DNA of 64,000 nt from UBA8337 sp963932545 (GTDB lineage Bacteria > Pseudomonadota > Alphaproteobacteria > RS24): assembly GCA_963932545.1 (NCBI GenBank), contig CAWVRH010000002.1:78482-142481 (forward strand), in the 5' to 3' direction. This document shows, one piece after another, positions 1 to 7,956 of the stretch; the first letter of the stretch is position 1, and every line of letters starts with the position of its first letter. Below the pieces are notes generated by a model. That model saw only the letters and a program-made list of their open reading frames with translations, did no database searches and was not told where the DNA came from. The position numbers and the translations under genes are program-made.

Positions 1-585
1 AACGTCGTCTTTGGGGTCGGATAGCGCGCCATGTTTTTTTAGCAAGGGCATTTGCAAAATCATAAAACCGAAAGTCAGTGGCAAAGTAGCGAAAACTTTG
101 AAATTGACCCAAGTATCGGTCGATTGTGTGCGCCAGACCGTTTCATTGAGCGCGGCCAGAAAGATAAAGAACAAGGCCCAGCGCCGCGTTAAAACCAACC
201 ATCCGGCGGGCTCCATCGGCAACATGTCGCCCATGAGTTTCTGCAAATAAGAGTGCCCCCGCAGCAGCCCAAAAGCCAAAATTGCCGCAAATAAAATATA
301 GACCAAAGTCGGTTTGATTTTGATGAAAGTCTCATCTTGCAAAAACAGAGTAATGCCGCCGAAGACGAAAATAAATCCGGCAGAGGCCAAGGTCATATTA
401 TTGGGTTTAGCGCCGCGCGCATAGGTTGAGATAAGCGCCATCGCCATGGCTGCCATAAAGCCTGCGGTGGCGATTAACAGGCCATCGCTTTCGGGGCGGT
501 CGAACCATTGGGGCCCGCGAGAATTCAAGACAAAGAAAGTCGCGAGCGGAGCAAATTCTTCGATAATTTTACGCCATCCTGCCAT
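1..585 (-). CDS. yciB: Septation protein A (YciB/IspZ), 3' end missing
   Basis: Inner-membrane protein of the YciB/IspZ family, which is linked to cell-envelope integrity and septation. The first 195 residues are visible and the gene runs off the left edge with no stop. Reading the minus strand from 585, I see about five hydrophobic segments and the family hallmarks: an opening MAGWRKIIEEFAPLATFF, a central DETFIKIKPT followed by a membrane segment, and ALNETVWR before the next one. Its ATG overlaps the ftsY stop by one base (TAATG), so the two are translationally coupled in a dapF-mtaB-ftsY-yciB operon. The molecular function of the family is poorly defined. Confidence 0.93.
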   Translation of the reverse strand, partial: MAGWRKIIEEFAPLATFFVLNSRGPQWFDRPESDGLLIATAGFMAAMAMALISTYARGAKPNNMTLASAGFIFVFGGITLFLQDETFIKIKPTLVYILFAAILAFGLLRGHSYLQKLMGDMLPMEPAGWLVLTRRWALFFIFLAALNETVWRTQSTDTWVNFKVFATLPLTFGFMILQMPLLKKHGALSDPKDDV

Positions 586-1508
586 TAGTTTGTCTCTCCG
601 GTTGCGCCCGTCAGGGCGAGGGAAAATTGCTCGGCGTTAAAACGTTGCAAGTCTTCTGCCTGCTCGCCGACGCCGATGAAATAAATCGGCAACTGTAGTT
701 TTTGCGAGATGGCCACCAGCCCGCCGCCGCGCGCTGTGCCATCGAGTTTGGTCATAATCAGGCCCGAGATATTGGCGCGTTTTAAAAACGCCTCCGCTTG
801 GGTCAGCGCGTTTTGACCGGTCGTCGCATCCAGCACCAATAGGCTTTCATGTGGGGCTGTGTCGTCTAGTTTTGCAATCACGCGGATGATTTTTTCTAAC
901 TCGGCCATTAAAGTATCGTTCGACTGCAACCGCCCTGCCGTGTCGATCATCAACACATCTATACCCTCGGCTTTGGCGCGCTCGAGGGCTTGATAAGACA
1001 ACGCCGCCGCATCGGCACCCGGCGTCCCAGACACGACTTCGACACCAGCGCGTTCGCCCCAGACTTGTAATTGCTCGCCCGCGGCGGCGCGAAATGTATC
1101 GCCTGCCGCCAGCATGACGGTTTTGCCTTCCGTGATAAATTTCTTGGCCAATTTGCCAATCGTCGTGGTTTTGCCAGCGCCATTGACGCCGCTCATTAAA
1201 ATAACGGCGGGCTTCGTGTCAGGCAATTGAAATGGTTTTTCTACGGGCGTCAGCAGCGTGGTAATTTCGCTAGCCAAAGCCTCGCGCAATCTCGCTTCAT
1301 CTAACTCGGCCAGATCGCGACGGGCGCGCAAGTTCTCGACAATTTTACCCGCCGTCGCCACGCCAAGGTCGGCCATGATGAGGGCATCTTCTAACTCGCC
1401 CAATTGGCTGGCGGATAACTTTTTACCGCCCAGAAACGACAGGCTATCGCCTAACGCTTTGCTCGACTTTGTGAGCCCTGATTTTAGGGAAGCAAAAAAC
1501 CCACTCAT
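585..1508 (-). CDS. ftsY: Signal recognition particle receptor FtsY
   Basis: SRP-receptor GTPase that docks ribosome-nascent chain-SRP complexes at the inner membrane. At 307 residues it is short for FtsY: it has the N helical bundle and G domain but lacks the long acidic A region of the E. coli protein, as in many alphaproteobacteria. Visible motifs are the G1 loop GVNGAGKTT (about residues 107-115), DTFRAAA of the insertion box, DTAGR, and TKLDGTARGG near the C terminus. The start codon overlaps the mtaB stop by 4 bases (ATGA). Its partner ffh lies about 2 kb away on the other strand. Confidence 0.98.
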   Translation of the reverse strand: MSGFFASLKSGLTKSSKALGDSLSFLGGKKLSASQLGELEDALIMADLGVATAGKIVENLRARRDLAELDEARLREALASEITTLLTPVEKPFQLPDTKPAVILMSGVNGAGKTTTIGKLAKKFITEGKTVMLAAGDTFRAAAGEQLQVWGERAGVEVVSGTPGADAAALSYQALERAKAEGIDVLMIDTAGRLQSNDTLMAELEKIIRVIAKLDDTAPHESLLVLDATTGQNALTQAEAFLKRANISGLIMTKLDGTARGGGLVAISQKLQLPIYFIGVGEQAEDLQRFNAEQFSLALTGATGETN

Positions 1509-2770
1509 AAAACATCTCCGCTTAGCATCAAACCATCGTTGCCAGACACGCGCAGCGAAACCAGCTCGCCAGCGCCATAAGTAGGGGGCAGCAGCACGCG
1601 GGCGAAATTGCCACTGCGGCCTTCGCTTTTGGCGTCGCCTTGTTTCTCAACCAATACACCCAGCGTTTGTCCAGTTTGCGCATCCAGCCAGCGCTGGCGT
1701 TGGGTGTCGCCAGCTTGGCGCAAGGCGGCGGCGCGCGCTTTAATGGTCGGGCCGTCGAGTTGTGGCATACGTGCTGCTGGTGTATCGGGGCGTGGCGAAT
1801 AGGGAAACACATGCAGCCAAGTCAGCTCACACTGCTCGACGAGTTTCAAAGAATTTTCAAACATCGCGTCGGTCTCGGTTGGAAAGCCTGCGATTAAATC
1901 GGCGCCAAAGGCAATGTCGGGGCGCGCTTGTTTCAGCTTGGCGCAAAAGGCAATCGCTTCTTCGCGGGTATGGCGGCGTTTCATCCGCTTTAAAATCATA
2001 TTGTCGCCAGCTTGCAAAGATAAATGCAAATGCGGCATCAAGCGCTCTTCGGCGATGACCATATCCAAAAGATTGGCGTCTATTTCCACCGCGTCGATAG
2101 AGGATAAGCGCAAGCGCGGCAACTCGGGCACTTGGGCGAGGATGGCGCGCACCAAAGCACCCAATCCCGCCTCGCCAATGTCTGGCCCATAAGAGGTGAC
2201 GTCGACGCCCGTTAGAACAATTTCTTTGTGGCCTTGCTCGACCAAAAGCTGGCACCGCGCGACCACTTGAGGGATAGGAACGGAGCGCGAGTTACCTCGC
2301 CCAAAAGGAATGATACAAAAAGTGCAGCGGTGGTCGCATCCGGTTTGCACCTGCACGAAAGCGCGCGAGCGTCCGGTTTGCGGTGTCGGCGGTAAAGGCG
2401 TTGCGGTCTCTAGCGTCATGATGTCGGAGACGGCGTTCCTTAGTTTTGGGTCTGGTGCTTTTTGATAGGCATTGGCGCGCAATTTTTCTTCATTGCCGAT
2501 AACGCGGTCGACCTCGGGCATGGCGATAAATTGCTCAGCATCGGTTTGCGCCGCGCATCCCGTCACGATGACTTGTCCCTCAGGATTGGTGCGTTTGGCT
2601 TTGCGTGCCGCTTGGCGGGCTTGGCGCATGGCCTCACCGGTGACGGCGCAACCATTGATGATAATGGTGTTTCGCAGACCCGCCGCTTGCGCCAAGGCTT
2701 GCACGCTATCGCCTTCTAGCGCGTTGAGGCGGCAGCCAAAATTCTCGACTTTCACATCTGGCGTGGTCAT
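1505..2770 (-). CDS. mtaB: tRNA threonylcarbamoyladenosine methylthiotransferase MtaB
   Basis: Radical-SAM methylthiotransferase converting t6A37 to ms2t6A37 in ANN-decoding tRNAs. At 421 residues it has the usual three parts: an N-terminal UPF0004 domain with conserved cysteines (NFGCRLN near residue 13, INGCAV, VTGCAAQ) for the auxiliary cluster, the radical-SAM CxxxCxxC motif in TGCDHRCTFC around residue 145, and a C-terminal TRAM-like region. MiaB is the close alternative. The NFGCRLN opening and the dapF-mtaB-ftsY context favour MtaB. It overlaps both neighbours by 4 bases, which indicates tight operon coupling. Confidence 0.93.
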   Translation of the reverse strand: MTTPDVKVENFGCRLNALEGDSVQALAQAAGLRNTIIINGCAVTGEAMRQARQAARKAKRTNPEGQVIVTGCAAQTDAEQFIAMPEVDRVIGNEEKLRANAYQKAPDPKLRNAVSDIMTLETATPLPPTPQTGRSRAFVQVQTGCDHRCTFCIIPFGRGNSRSVPIPQVVARCQLLVEQGHKEIVLTGVDVTSYGPDIGEAGLGALVRAILAQVPELPRLRLSSIDAVEIDANLLDMVIAEERLMPHLHLSLQAGDNMILKRMKRRHTREEAIAFCAKLKQARPDIAFGADLIAGFPTETDAMFENSLKLVEQCELTWLHVFPYSPRPDTPAARMPQLDGPTIKARAAALRQAGDTQRQRWLDAQTGQTLGVLVEKQGDAKSEGRSGNFARVLLPPTYGAGELVSLRVSGNDGLMLSGDVL

Positions 2771-3612
2771 AGGGTTAGCTCGCCGTCAAATTCAAACTGC
2801 GCAGGCCCCGTCATAATTAAATGCGTGTCGGGTTGATAATCGATAAGCATGACATCGCGCGAATTGTCGTCTTGATTAAATGGCGGGCGAACTGTTATGG
2901 CGCCCGGCGCACAGAGTTGGCTATGAACCGCCGCCGCTGCGGTGGCGCATGCGCCCGTACCACAAGCTAAGGTGAGGCCCGCGCCGCGCTCCCATGTGTC
3001 GAGCCGCAAGGTCTGGGGGCCCGCGAGGCGGGCGAAATTAATATTGGCCCCGTCTGGAAACGCCGCATGGTGTTCGAGTGCTGGGCCGCTATTGGCGGCA
3101 TGGGCTTTCGTGTCGGCGTCCACAAACAAGACGCCATGGGGATTGCCCATATTGACCGGCAAGGCCTCGGGCAAATCTGCCCGCAAGGCCAGGGGTGTGC
3201 CAAATACGGGCAGTGGCATATGAATGCTCACCTGCGCTGCATCGGCGTCTAACTGGGTGGAACATTGTAACGTGCCGCCCAGAGTTTCTAGTGTGACTTG
3301 GGGGCGGCCATCGTGGGTCGTCGAGGGGCGTGCCAAAAATGCGGCCACGGCGCGGGCGCCATTTCCGCAAGCTTCAACCTCACCGCCGTCGGCATTGAAG
3401 ATTTGCATGAAAACGGCTTGCTCGTTGGCTTCGCGCGAGGCATGAATAATCAGCACTTGGTCACAGCCGTGCGTGTCTGGGTTCGAGGCATCGGCAATCG
3501 CGCACACCTCATCGCCCGTTAACGGTAACGGCTGCGTGCGGGCGTCAATCACCACGAAGGCATTGCCAAGGCCATTCATTTTGCAAAACGCGATTTTGGT
3601 TTTATTACTCAT
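2767..3612 (-). CDS. dapF: Diaminopimelate epimerase
   Basis: Converts LL- to meso-diaminopimelate for lysine and peptidoglycan synthesis, by a cofactor-free two-base mechanism. From the ATG at 3612 (MSNKTK) the protein has 281 residues. The two catalytic cysteines are visible: Cys82 in EACGNGARA and Cys217 in ACGTGACAT. An in-frame GTG at 3645 would add 11 residues, but these precede the conserved KMNGLGNAF start region and resemble untranslated sequence. A TATATAA at about 3619-3625 sits just before the ATG, so the transcript may be nearly leaderless. First gene of the leftward operon; it overlaps mtaB by 4 bases. Confidence 0.96.
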   Translation of the reverse strand: MSNKTKIAFCKMNGLGNAFVVIDARTQPLPLTGDEVCAIADASNPDTHGCDQVLIIHASREANEQAVFMQIFNADGGEVEACGNGARAVAAFLARPSTTHDGRPQVTLETLGGTLQCSTQLDADAAQVSIHMPLPVFGTPLALRADLPEALPVNMGNPHGVLFVDADTKAHAANSGPALEHHAAFPDGANINFARLAGPQTLRLDTWERGAGLTLACGTGACATAAAAVHSQLCAPGAITVRPPFNQDDNSRDVMLIDYQPDTHLIMTGPAQFEFDGELTL

Positions 3613-3652
3613 GGCTTTTATATAAGCGCTCGCGCCCGCAAACACCAGACGC

Positions 3653-3681
3653 TTGACTTAAACGCCTCGTCTGCCTAGATT
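3653..3681 (+). promoter_or_regulatory. Sigma-70-type promoter for ffh
   Basis: TTGACT at 3653-3658 and TAGATT at 3676-3681 are separated by exactly 17 bases, close to the vegetative consensus. They lie about 120 bases upstream of the ffh start in the divergent dapF/ffh gap. Called by eye, with no start-site data. Confidence 0.55.
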
Positions 3682-3801
3682 GGCGCCACTTCTAAACAGA
3701 AGCGATATTTATTTTGGTCTTCGCCCAATGGGGCAAGGTCGCCACCCGCCAGCAAGCTTTGCCCGCGGGTGCAATTTTGGTTGAGGCGAAACGCGAAACG
3801 C

Positions 3802-5331
3802 ATGTTTGACACGCTGAGCGAAAATTTAGGGTCGATATTTGACCGCCTACGCGGACGCGGGGCGCTGTCTGAAAAAGACGTCGACGTCGCGCTGGGCGAA
3901 ATTCGCACTGCGCTTTTGGAAGCCGATGTGGCTTTGCCCGTGGCGCGTGCCTTCCTCGACAATGTGCGCCCAGCCGCGATTGGCGCACAGGTTTTAAAAT
4001 CGGTGACACCCGGCCAGCAAATGGTCAAAATCGTCAATGATGGTCTCATCGAAATGCTGGGCACGGCGCAGCCCCTCTCGTTTGATGCGGTGCCGCCTGT
4101 CGTTATGATGATGGTGGGTCTGCAAGGCTCGGGTAAAACCACGTCGAGCGCCAAGTTGGCCAAATTCATTACCGCGCAAGAAAAACGCAAAGTGCTCATG
4201 GCCTCGCTGGACACACAACGCCCAGCCGCGATGGAGCAATTGAAAGTTTTGGGTCAACAAATTGAGGTTGAAACCCTGCCCATCGTCGACGGGCAATCGC
4301 CGGTCGATATCGCCAAGCGCGCGGTGCAAGCCGGTAAGCTGGGCGGCTTTGATGTGGTGATGCTCGATACCGCAGGCCGCACCAATGTCGATGAAGCCTT
4401 GATGGACGAAATGGCTGCGATTGAAGCGGCGGCCGCGCCGAAAGAAGTTTTGCTGGTTGCCGATAGTTTGACCGGCCAAGAGGCGGTGACCATTGCGGCA
4501 CAATTTGGCGCCCGCGTTTCCCTGACCGGTATTGTTTTAACCCGCGCCGATGGCGACGGCCGAGGCGGTGCGGCTTTATCTATGCGCTATGTTACGGGCG
4601 TGCCGATTAAGTTTTTGGGCGTCGGCGAAGCGGTCGATAAATTAGAAGTCTTTGACCCCACGCGCGTCGCCAACCGCATTCTCGGCATGGGCGATGTCGT
4701 CGGGCTGGTAGAAAAAGCAGCCGAAACCATCGACGCGGACAAAGCCGAGAAAATGGCAGCCCGCATGAAAAAGGGCGTGTTTACGCTGGATGATATGGCC
4801 GAACAATTGCTGCAAATGCAGCGTATGGGTGGCATGTCGGGCGTTTTGGGCATGTTGCCGGGCATGGGCAAAATGAAAAAGCAAGTTGCCTCCATGGGTA
4901 TGGATGAGCGCGAATTACTGCGCCAAGCCGCCATTGTGTCATCGATGACCATGGGCGAGCGGGAAAACCCCAAACTATTAAACGCCAGTCGCAAAAAACG
5001 CGTCGCGGCGGGCTCAGGCACCAGCGTGCAGGACGTGAATAAAATTCTCAAAATGCATCGACAAATGGCCGACATGATGAAGAAATTGGGCAAAGGCGGC
5101 ATGAAAGGCTTGGCAGGTATGCTGGGCGGTATGGGCGGTGGCGGACAACCTAATATGCCCAATATGCCGAGTATGTCAGACATGCCGAGCCTGACCGATA
5201 TGCAAAATATGGCGTCCCAGCAAGATCCCTTGAAGGGGTCTGGGGCGCTTCCAGATTTAGCCAAATTGGGTGGGGCCAGTGCGCCACCAGATTTTTTAAA
5301 AGGTTTGGGGCTTCCCCCGAAAAAGAAATAG
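3802..5331 (+). CDS. ffh: Signal recognition particle protein Ffh
   Basis: SRP54-type GTPase that binds signal peptides and 4.5S RNA and delivers ribosomes to FtsY. From the ATG at 3802 (MFDTLSENLG) it has 509 residues: N domain, G domain with GLQGSGKT (106-113), DTAGR and TRADGDGRGG, and a methionine-rich M domain. The M domain ends in a Met/Pro/Gly-rich low-complexity tail (repeated NMP, SM and DMP from about residue 440) and a basic KKK terminus. An upstream in-frame ATG at 3769 adds 11 residues that are not part of the conserved N domain, so I prefer 3802. It precedes rpsP by 77 bases, the common ffh-rpsP order. Confidence 0.97.
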   Translation: MFDTLSENLGSIFDRLRGRGALSEKDVDVALGEIRTALLEADVALPVARAFLDNVRPAAIGAQVLKSVTPGQQMVKIVNDGLIEMLGTAQPLSFDAVPPVVMMMVGLQGSGKTTSSAKLAKFITAQEKRKVLMASLDTQRPAAMEQLKVLGQQIEVETLPIVDGQSPVDIAKRAVQAGKLGGFDVVMLDTAGRTNVDEALMDEMAAIEAAAAPKEVLLVADSLTGQEAVTIAAQFGARVSLTGIVLTRADGDGRGGAALSMRYVTGVPIKFLGVGEAVDKLEVFDPTRVANRILGMGDVVGLVEKAAETIDADKAEKMAARMKKGVFTLDDMAEQLLQMQRMGGMSGVLGMLPGMGKMKKQVASMGMDERELLRQAAIVSSMTMGERENPKLLNASRKKRVAAGSGTSVQDVNKILKMHRQMADMMKKLGKGGMKGLAGMLGGMGGGGQPNMPNMPSMSDMPSLTDMQNMASQQDPLKGSGALPDLAKLGGASAPPDFLKGLGLPPKKK

Positions 5332-5408
5332 AGAAACAGGCCGAGCCCAAGAGTGGGGCGGCCAATTACCAGATTGACTAATTTATTGTTCGTTGAAAGG
5401 AACTAAAA

Positions 5409-6038
5409 ATGGCTTTGAAAATTCGTATGTCGCGTGGCGGCTCTAAAAAACGTCCATTCTATCGCATCGTTGTGGCCGATAGCCGTATGCCTCGCGATGG
5501 TCGTTATATTGAAAAACTCGGCACTTATAATCCATTGCTGCCAAAAGACGGCGGTGAGCGCGTGGTGCTAGACGCCGATCGCGCCAAACATTGGATTGAG
5601 CAAGGTGCCAAGCCTTCCGATCGCGTGTCGCGGTTCTTGCAAGATGTTGGCCTTTGGAAGCGTGAAGAGCGCAACAATCCAAATAAAGGCAAGCCAGGCC
5701 AAAAAGCGCTAGATCGTTTGGAATCCCAAAAAGAAGCTGAAGAAGCTGCCAAAGCCGCCGCAGAAGAAGCCGCAGCCGAAGCCGCTGCTGCTGCAGCCGC
5801 CCCTGCTGAGGAAGCTCCTGTTGAAGAGGCTCCTGCCGAAGAAGCACCAGCCGAAGAAGCACCAGCCGAAGAAGCTGCCGCTGAGGAAGCCCCTGCCGAG
5901 GAAGCACCAGCCGAAGAAGCTGCCGCTGAGGAAGCTCCTGCCGAGGAAGCACCAGCCGAAGAAGCTGCCGCTGAGGAAGCCCCTGCTGAAGAAGCTCCAG
6001 CTGAAGAAGCTGCTGAGGCTTCTGAAAAAGACGCTTAA
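5409..6038 (+). CDS. rpsP: 30S ribosomal protein S16 with long acidic C-terminal tail
   Basis: Component of the 30S body. Residues 1 to about 85 are canonical S16 (MALKIRMSRGGSKKRPFYRIV opening, DSRMPRDGRYIE). The protein then continues to 209 residues, roughly double the usual 80-125. After a charged linker, the last ~95 residues are almost only Ala, Glu and Pro in EEAPAEEA-type units, encoded by a 45-bp tandem repeat. The tail is in frame and ends in SEKDA-stop, so it looks genuine and is probably disordered. A good ribosome-binding site (AAGGAA) sits 7 bases before the ATG. First gene of rpsP-rimM-trmD-rplS. Confidence 0.96.
   Translation: MALKIRMSRGGSKKRPFYRIVVADSRMPRDGRYIEKLGTYNPLLPKDGGERVVLDADRAKHWIEQGAKPSDRVSRFLQDVGLWKREERNNPNKGKPGQKALDRLESQKEAEEAAKAAAEEAAAEAAAAAAAPAEEAPVEEAPAEEAPAEEAPAEEAAAEEAPAEEAPAEEAAAEEAPAEEAPAEEAAAEEAPAEEAPAEEAAEASEKDA
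5874..6008 (+). repeat. Three tandem 45-bp repeats in rpsP
   Basis: Three consecutive 45-bp units start at 5874, 5919 and 5964. Each begins gctgccgctgaggaagc and encodes a 15-residue Ala/Glu/Pro block. The first two units differ by a single synonymous base (ccc versus ctc); the third has a few more synonymous changes. Degenerate copies of the motif extend upstream to about 5800. Such arrays expand and contract by slippage, so copy number may vary between strains. Confidence 0.9.
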
Positions 6039-6602
6039 TTGGCATCGCGCGCTCCAGCGATACCCGACGCGCTCGTTTGTTTGGGCGTGGTCGGGGCTCC
6101 GCATGGCGTGCGCGGCGCTATGAAGGTGCGAACCTTCACTCAATCGCCGCAAGATATCGCGGCCTATGGCCCGCTCACCGATAAACTCGGGGAGCGGGTC
6201 TTTGTTTTGACCTCCTGCAAGGCCGATAAAGGCAATGCAGAAAGCGCGCGCGTGACCTTCAAAGGCATCGGTGACCGAGATGCAGCGGTCGCCTTGCGCG
6301 GCGTCGAGCTATATGTCTCGCGCGATAAATTGCCCAAATTAGCGCAAGAAGATGACTTTTATTATGCCGATCTCATCGGCCTAAAGGTAGTCAGCGCCGA
6401 GGGCGAGGGCTTGGGCAAAGTGGCGGCGGTTCATAATTTCGGGGCGGGCGACTTATTAGAAATCGACGGCTCGTTTTACCCGTTCACCAAACAAGTGGTG
6501 CCCCATGTGGATATGGCGGGCAGGCAGTTAACCCTTGTGCCACCGCAAGAAACCGAAGCCTCTCCTGAGGAAGCCCCCCTGGAAGAAGAGGGTCTCGAAT
6601 GA
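6039..6602 (+). CDS. rimM: Ribosome maturation factor RimM
   Basis: 16S processing factor that binds S19 and helps assemble the 30S head. The 187-residue product has the N-terminal RimM domain (VCLGVVGAPHGVRGAMKV at residues 13-30) and the C-terminal PRC-barrel half (YYADLIGLKVV and following). The only start that keeps the conserved N terminus is a TTG directly after the rpsP stop (TAATTG), so translation probably depends on coupling with rpsP. The C terminus ends in a short Glu-rich stretch reminiscent of the S16 tail. It overlaps trmD by 4 bases. Confidence 0.94.
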   Translation: MASRAPAIPDALVCLGVVGAPHGVRGAMKVRTFTQSPQDIAAYGPLTDKLGERVFVLTSCKADKGNAESARVTFKGIGDRDAAVALRGVELYVSRDKLPKLAQEDDFYYADLIGLKVVSAEGEGLGKVAAVHNFGAGDLLEIDGSFYPFTKQVVPHVDMAGRQLTLVPPQETEASPEEAPLEEEGLE

Positions 6603-7318
6603 GCTGGAACGCCCATATTATTACTGGTTTCCCAACTATGTTTCCGGGCACGCTCGGCGAAAGTCTGGCCGGACGCGCGCGAGAAGACGGCCTGTGGTCG
6701 CTGACCACCCATGATGTGCGCGAGCATGGCCAAGGCAAACATAAAAATATCGACGATACGCCGGCTGGCGGTGGCGCCGGCATGGTGATGCGCGCCGATG
6801 TGGCGGCATCCGCCTTAGACAGCGTGACGGCGCAGCATGATTTGCCGGTGCTTTTACCGAGCCCGCGCGGTGTGCCTTGGACGCAAGATTTAGCGCAAGA
6901 GCTGGCCGAAGGTGCAGGCGCGATTTTCTTTTGCAATCGCTATGAGGGCATCGACGAGCGTTTTATCGAGGCGCGCGCGCCCCTAGAAGTATCGCTGGGG
7001 GATTATATCCTCTCTGGTGGCGAACCCGCCGCTTTGGTCATGTTAGATAGCATTATCCGCCTTCTGCCGGGCGTGATGGGCAAGGTGGAAAGCGGCTTGC
7101 AAGAGAGCTTTTCCGCCCAATCTGGCGGTTTGCTCGAGCATCCCCAATATACCCGCCCGCAAGTCTGGGAAGGGATGGAAGTTCCCGAAGTTGTGATTTC
7201 TGGGGACCATGAAAAAATAGCCAAATGGCGCCACCAACGCGCGCGCGAGATTACGCAAGAACGGCGGCCAGATTTGCTGGAGGATTTGCCGCAAAACGAC
7301 AGGTCGCCCAAAAAGTAA
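6599..7318 (+). CDS. trmD: tRNA (guanine-N1)-methyltransferase TrmD
   Basis: SPOUT-family enzyme making m1G37 in tRNAs with G36, which prevents +1 frameshifting. The 239-residue length is normal. The knot region is clear: LLPSPRG, the CNRYEGIDERF segment, and SLGDYILSGGEPAALV, which binds S-adenosylmethionine and tRNA. The start overlaps the rimM stop (ATGA), as is usual in rpsP-rimM-trmD-rplS. About 110 bases then separate it from rplS, with no strong terminator, so read-through is likely. Confidence 0.98.
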   Translation: MSWNAHIITGFPTMFPGTLGESLAGRAREDGLWSLTTHDVREHGQGKHKNIDDTPAGGGAGMVMRADVAASALDSVTAQHDLPVLLPSPRGVPWTQDLAQELAEGAGAIFFCNRYEGIDERFIEARAPLEVSLGDYILSGGEPAALVMLDSIIRLLPGVMGKVESGLQESFSAQSGGLLEHPQYTRPQVWEGMEVPEVVISGDHEKIAKWRHQRAREITQERRPDLLEDLPQNDRSPKK

Positions 7319-7430
7319 AAAAACAATGGTGAATCGCCCGAAAAGGGGTGACATGACCCTAAAGCCATGGTAAATCCTCCCATCCGGTGAGACAGGTGTC
7401 GAACCGAAAAACGCCCAAATGGTGACGCAA

Positions 7431-7865
7431 ATGAATGTTATTGAAGAATTAGAACGCGAACACATGGCTGAACTGACCGCCGAGAAATCCGTACCGGATT
7501 TCCAACCTGGCGACACAGTAAAAGTGAATGTAAAAGTAATCGAAGGTTCGCGCGAGCGTATTCAGGCTTTTGAAGGCGTGTGCATTGCGCGCGCTGGCGG
7601 CGGCTTGAATGAAAACTTCACCGTGCGTAAAATTTCTTATGGCGAGGGTGTGGAACGGGTTTTCCCAATTTACTCTCCGCTCGTAGACAGCATCGATCTG
7701 GTTCGCCGGGGTCGTGTGCGTCGTGCCAAACTTTATTATCTGCGTGGCCTAACCGGTAAAGCCGCTCGAATTACCGAGCGTCGCTTGAAATCTACCAAGG
7801 CAGACGCAAAAAAGACACCAAAAGCAGCGGCCAAGGAGGCTCCTAGCGTCGACACGGACGCCTAA
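7431..7865 (+). CDS. rplS: 50S ribosomal protein L19
   Basis: Large-subunit protein at the 30S-50S interface. The core matches the family: MNVIEELE start, DFQPGDTVKVNVKV, FEGVCIARAGGG, FTVRKISYGEGVERVFP, and RRGRVRRAKLYYLRGL. I start it at the ATG at 7431, which has GGTGA five bases upstream; an ATG at 7419 would add MVTQ and lacks such a site. The last ~30 residues form a Lys/Ala-rich tail (KKTPKAAAKEAP) beyond the usual L19 end, echoing the extended tails of S16 and L21 in this window. Confidence 0.96.
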   Translation: MNVIEELEREHMAELTAEKSVPDFQPGDTVKVNVKVIEGSRERIQAFEGVCIARAGGGLNENFTVRKISYGEGVERVFPIYSPLVDSIDLVRRGRVRRAKLYYLRGLTGKAARITERRLKSTKADAKKTPKAAAKEAPSVDTDA

Positions 7866-7956
7866 GATTTCTTTCGAGAGCCGCGAACTCCATTCATTCC
7901 CCATTTTCTTTGGGGCGGGGGGAAGGCAGCCCTCGTAAAAAATAAAGGCATCAGTT

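Noticed and set aside
5339..5363. GC-rich hairpin between ffh and rpsP
   Set aside because: Stem ggccg/cggcc with bulges and no T tract; may be incidental.
7899..7915. Hairpin CCCCA/TGGGG after rplS
   Set aside because: Only a 5-bp stem with no T tract, so not a convincing terminator.
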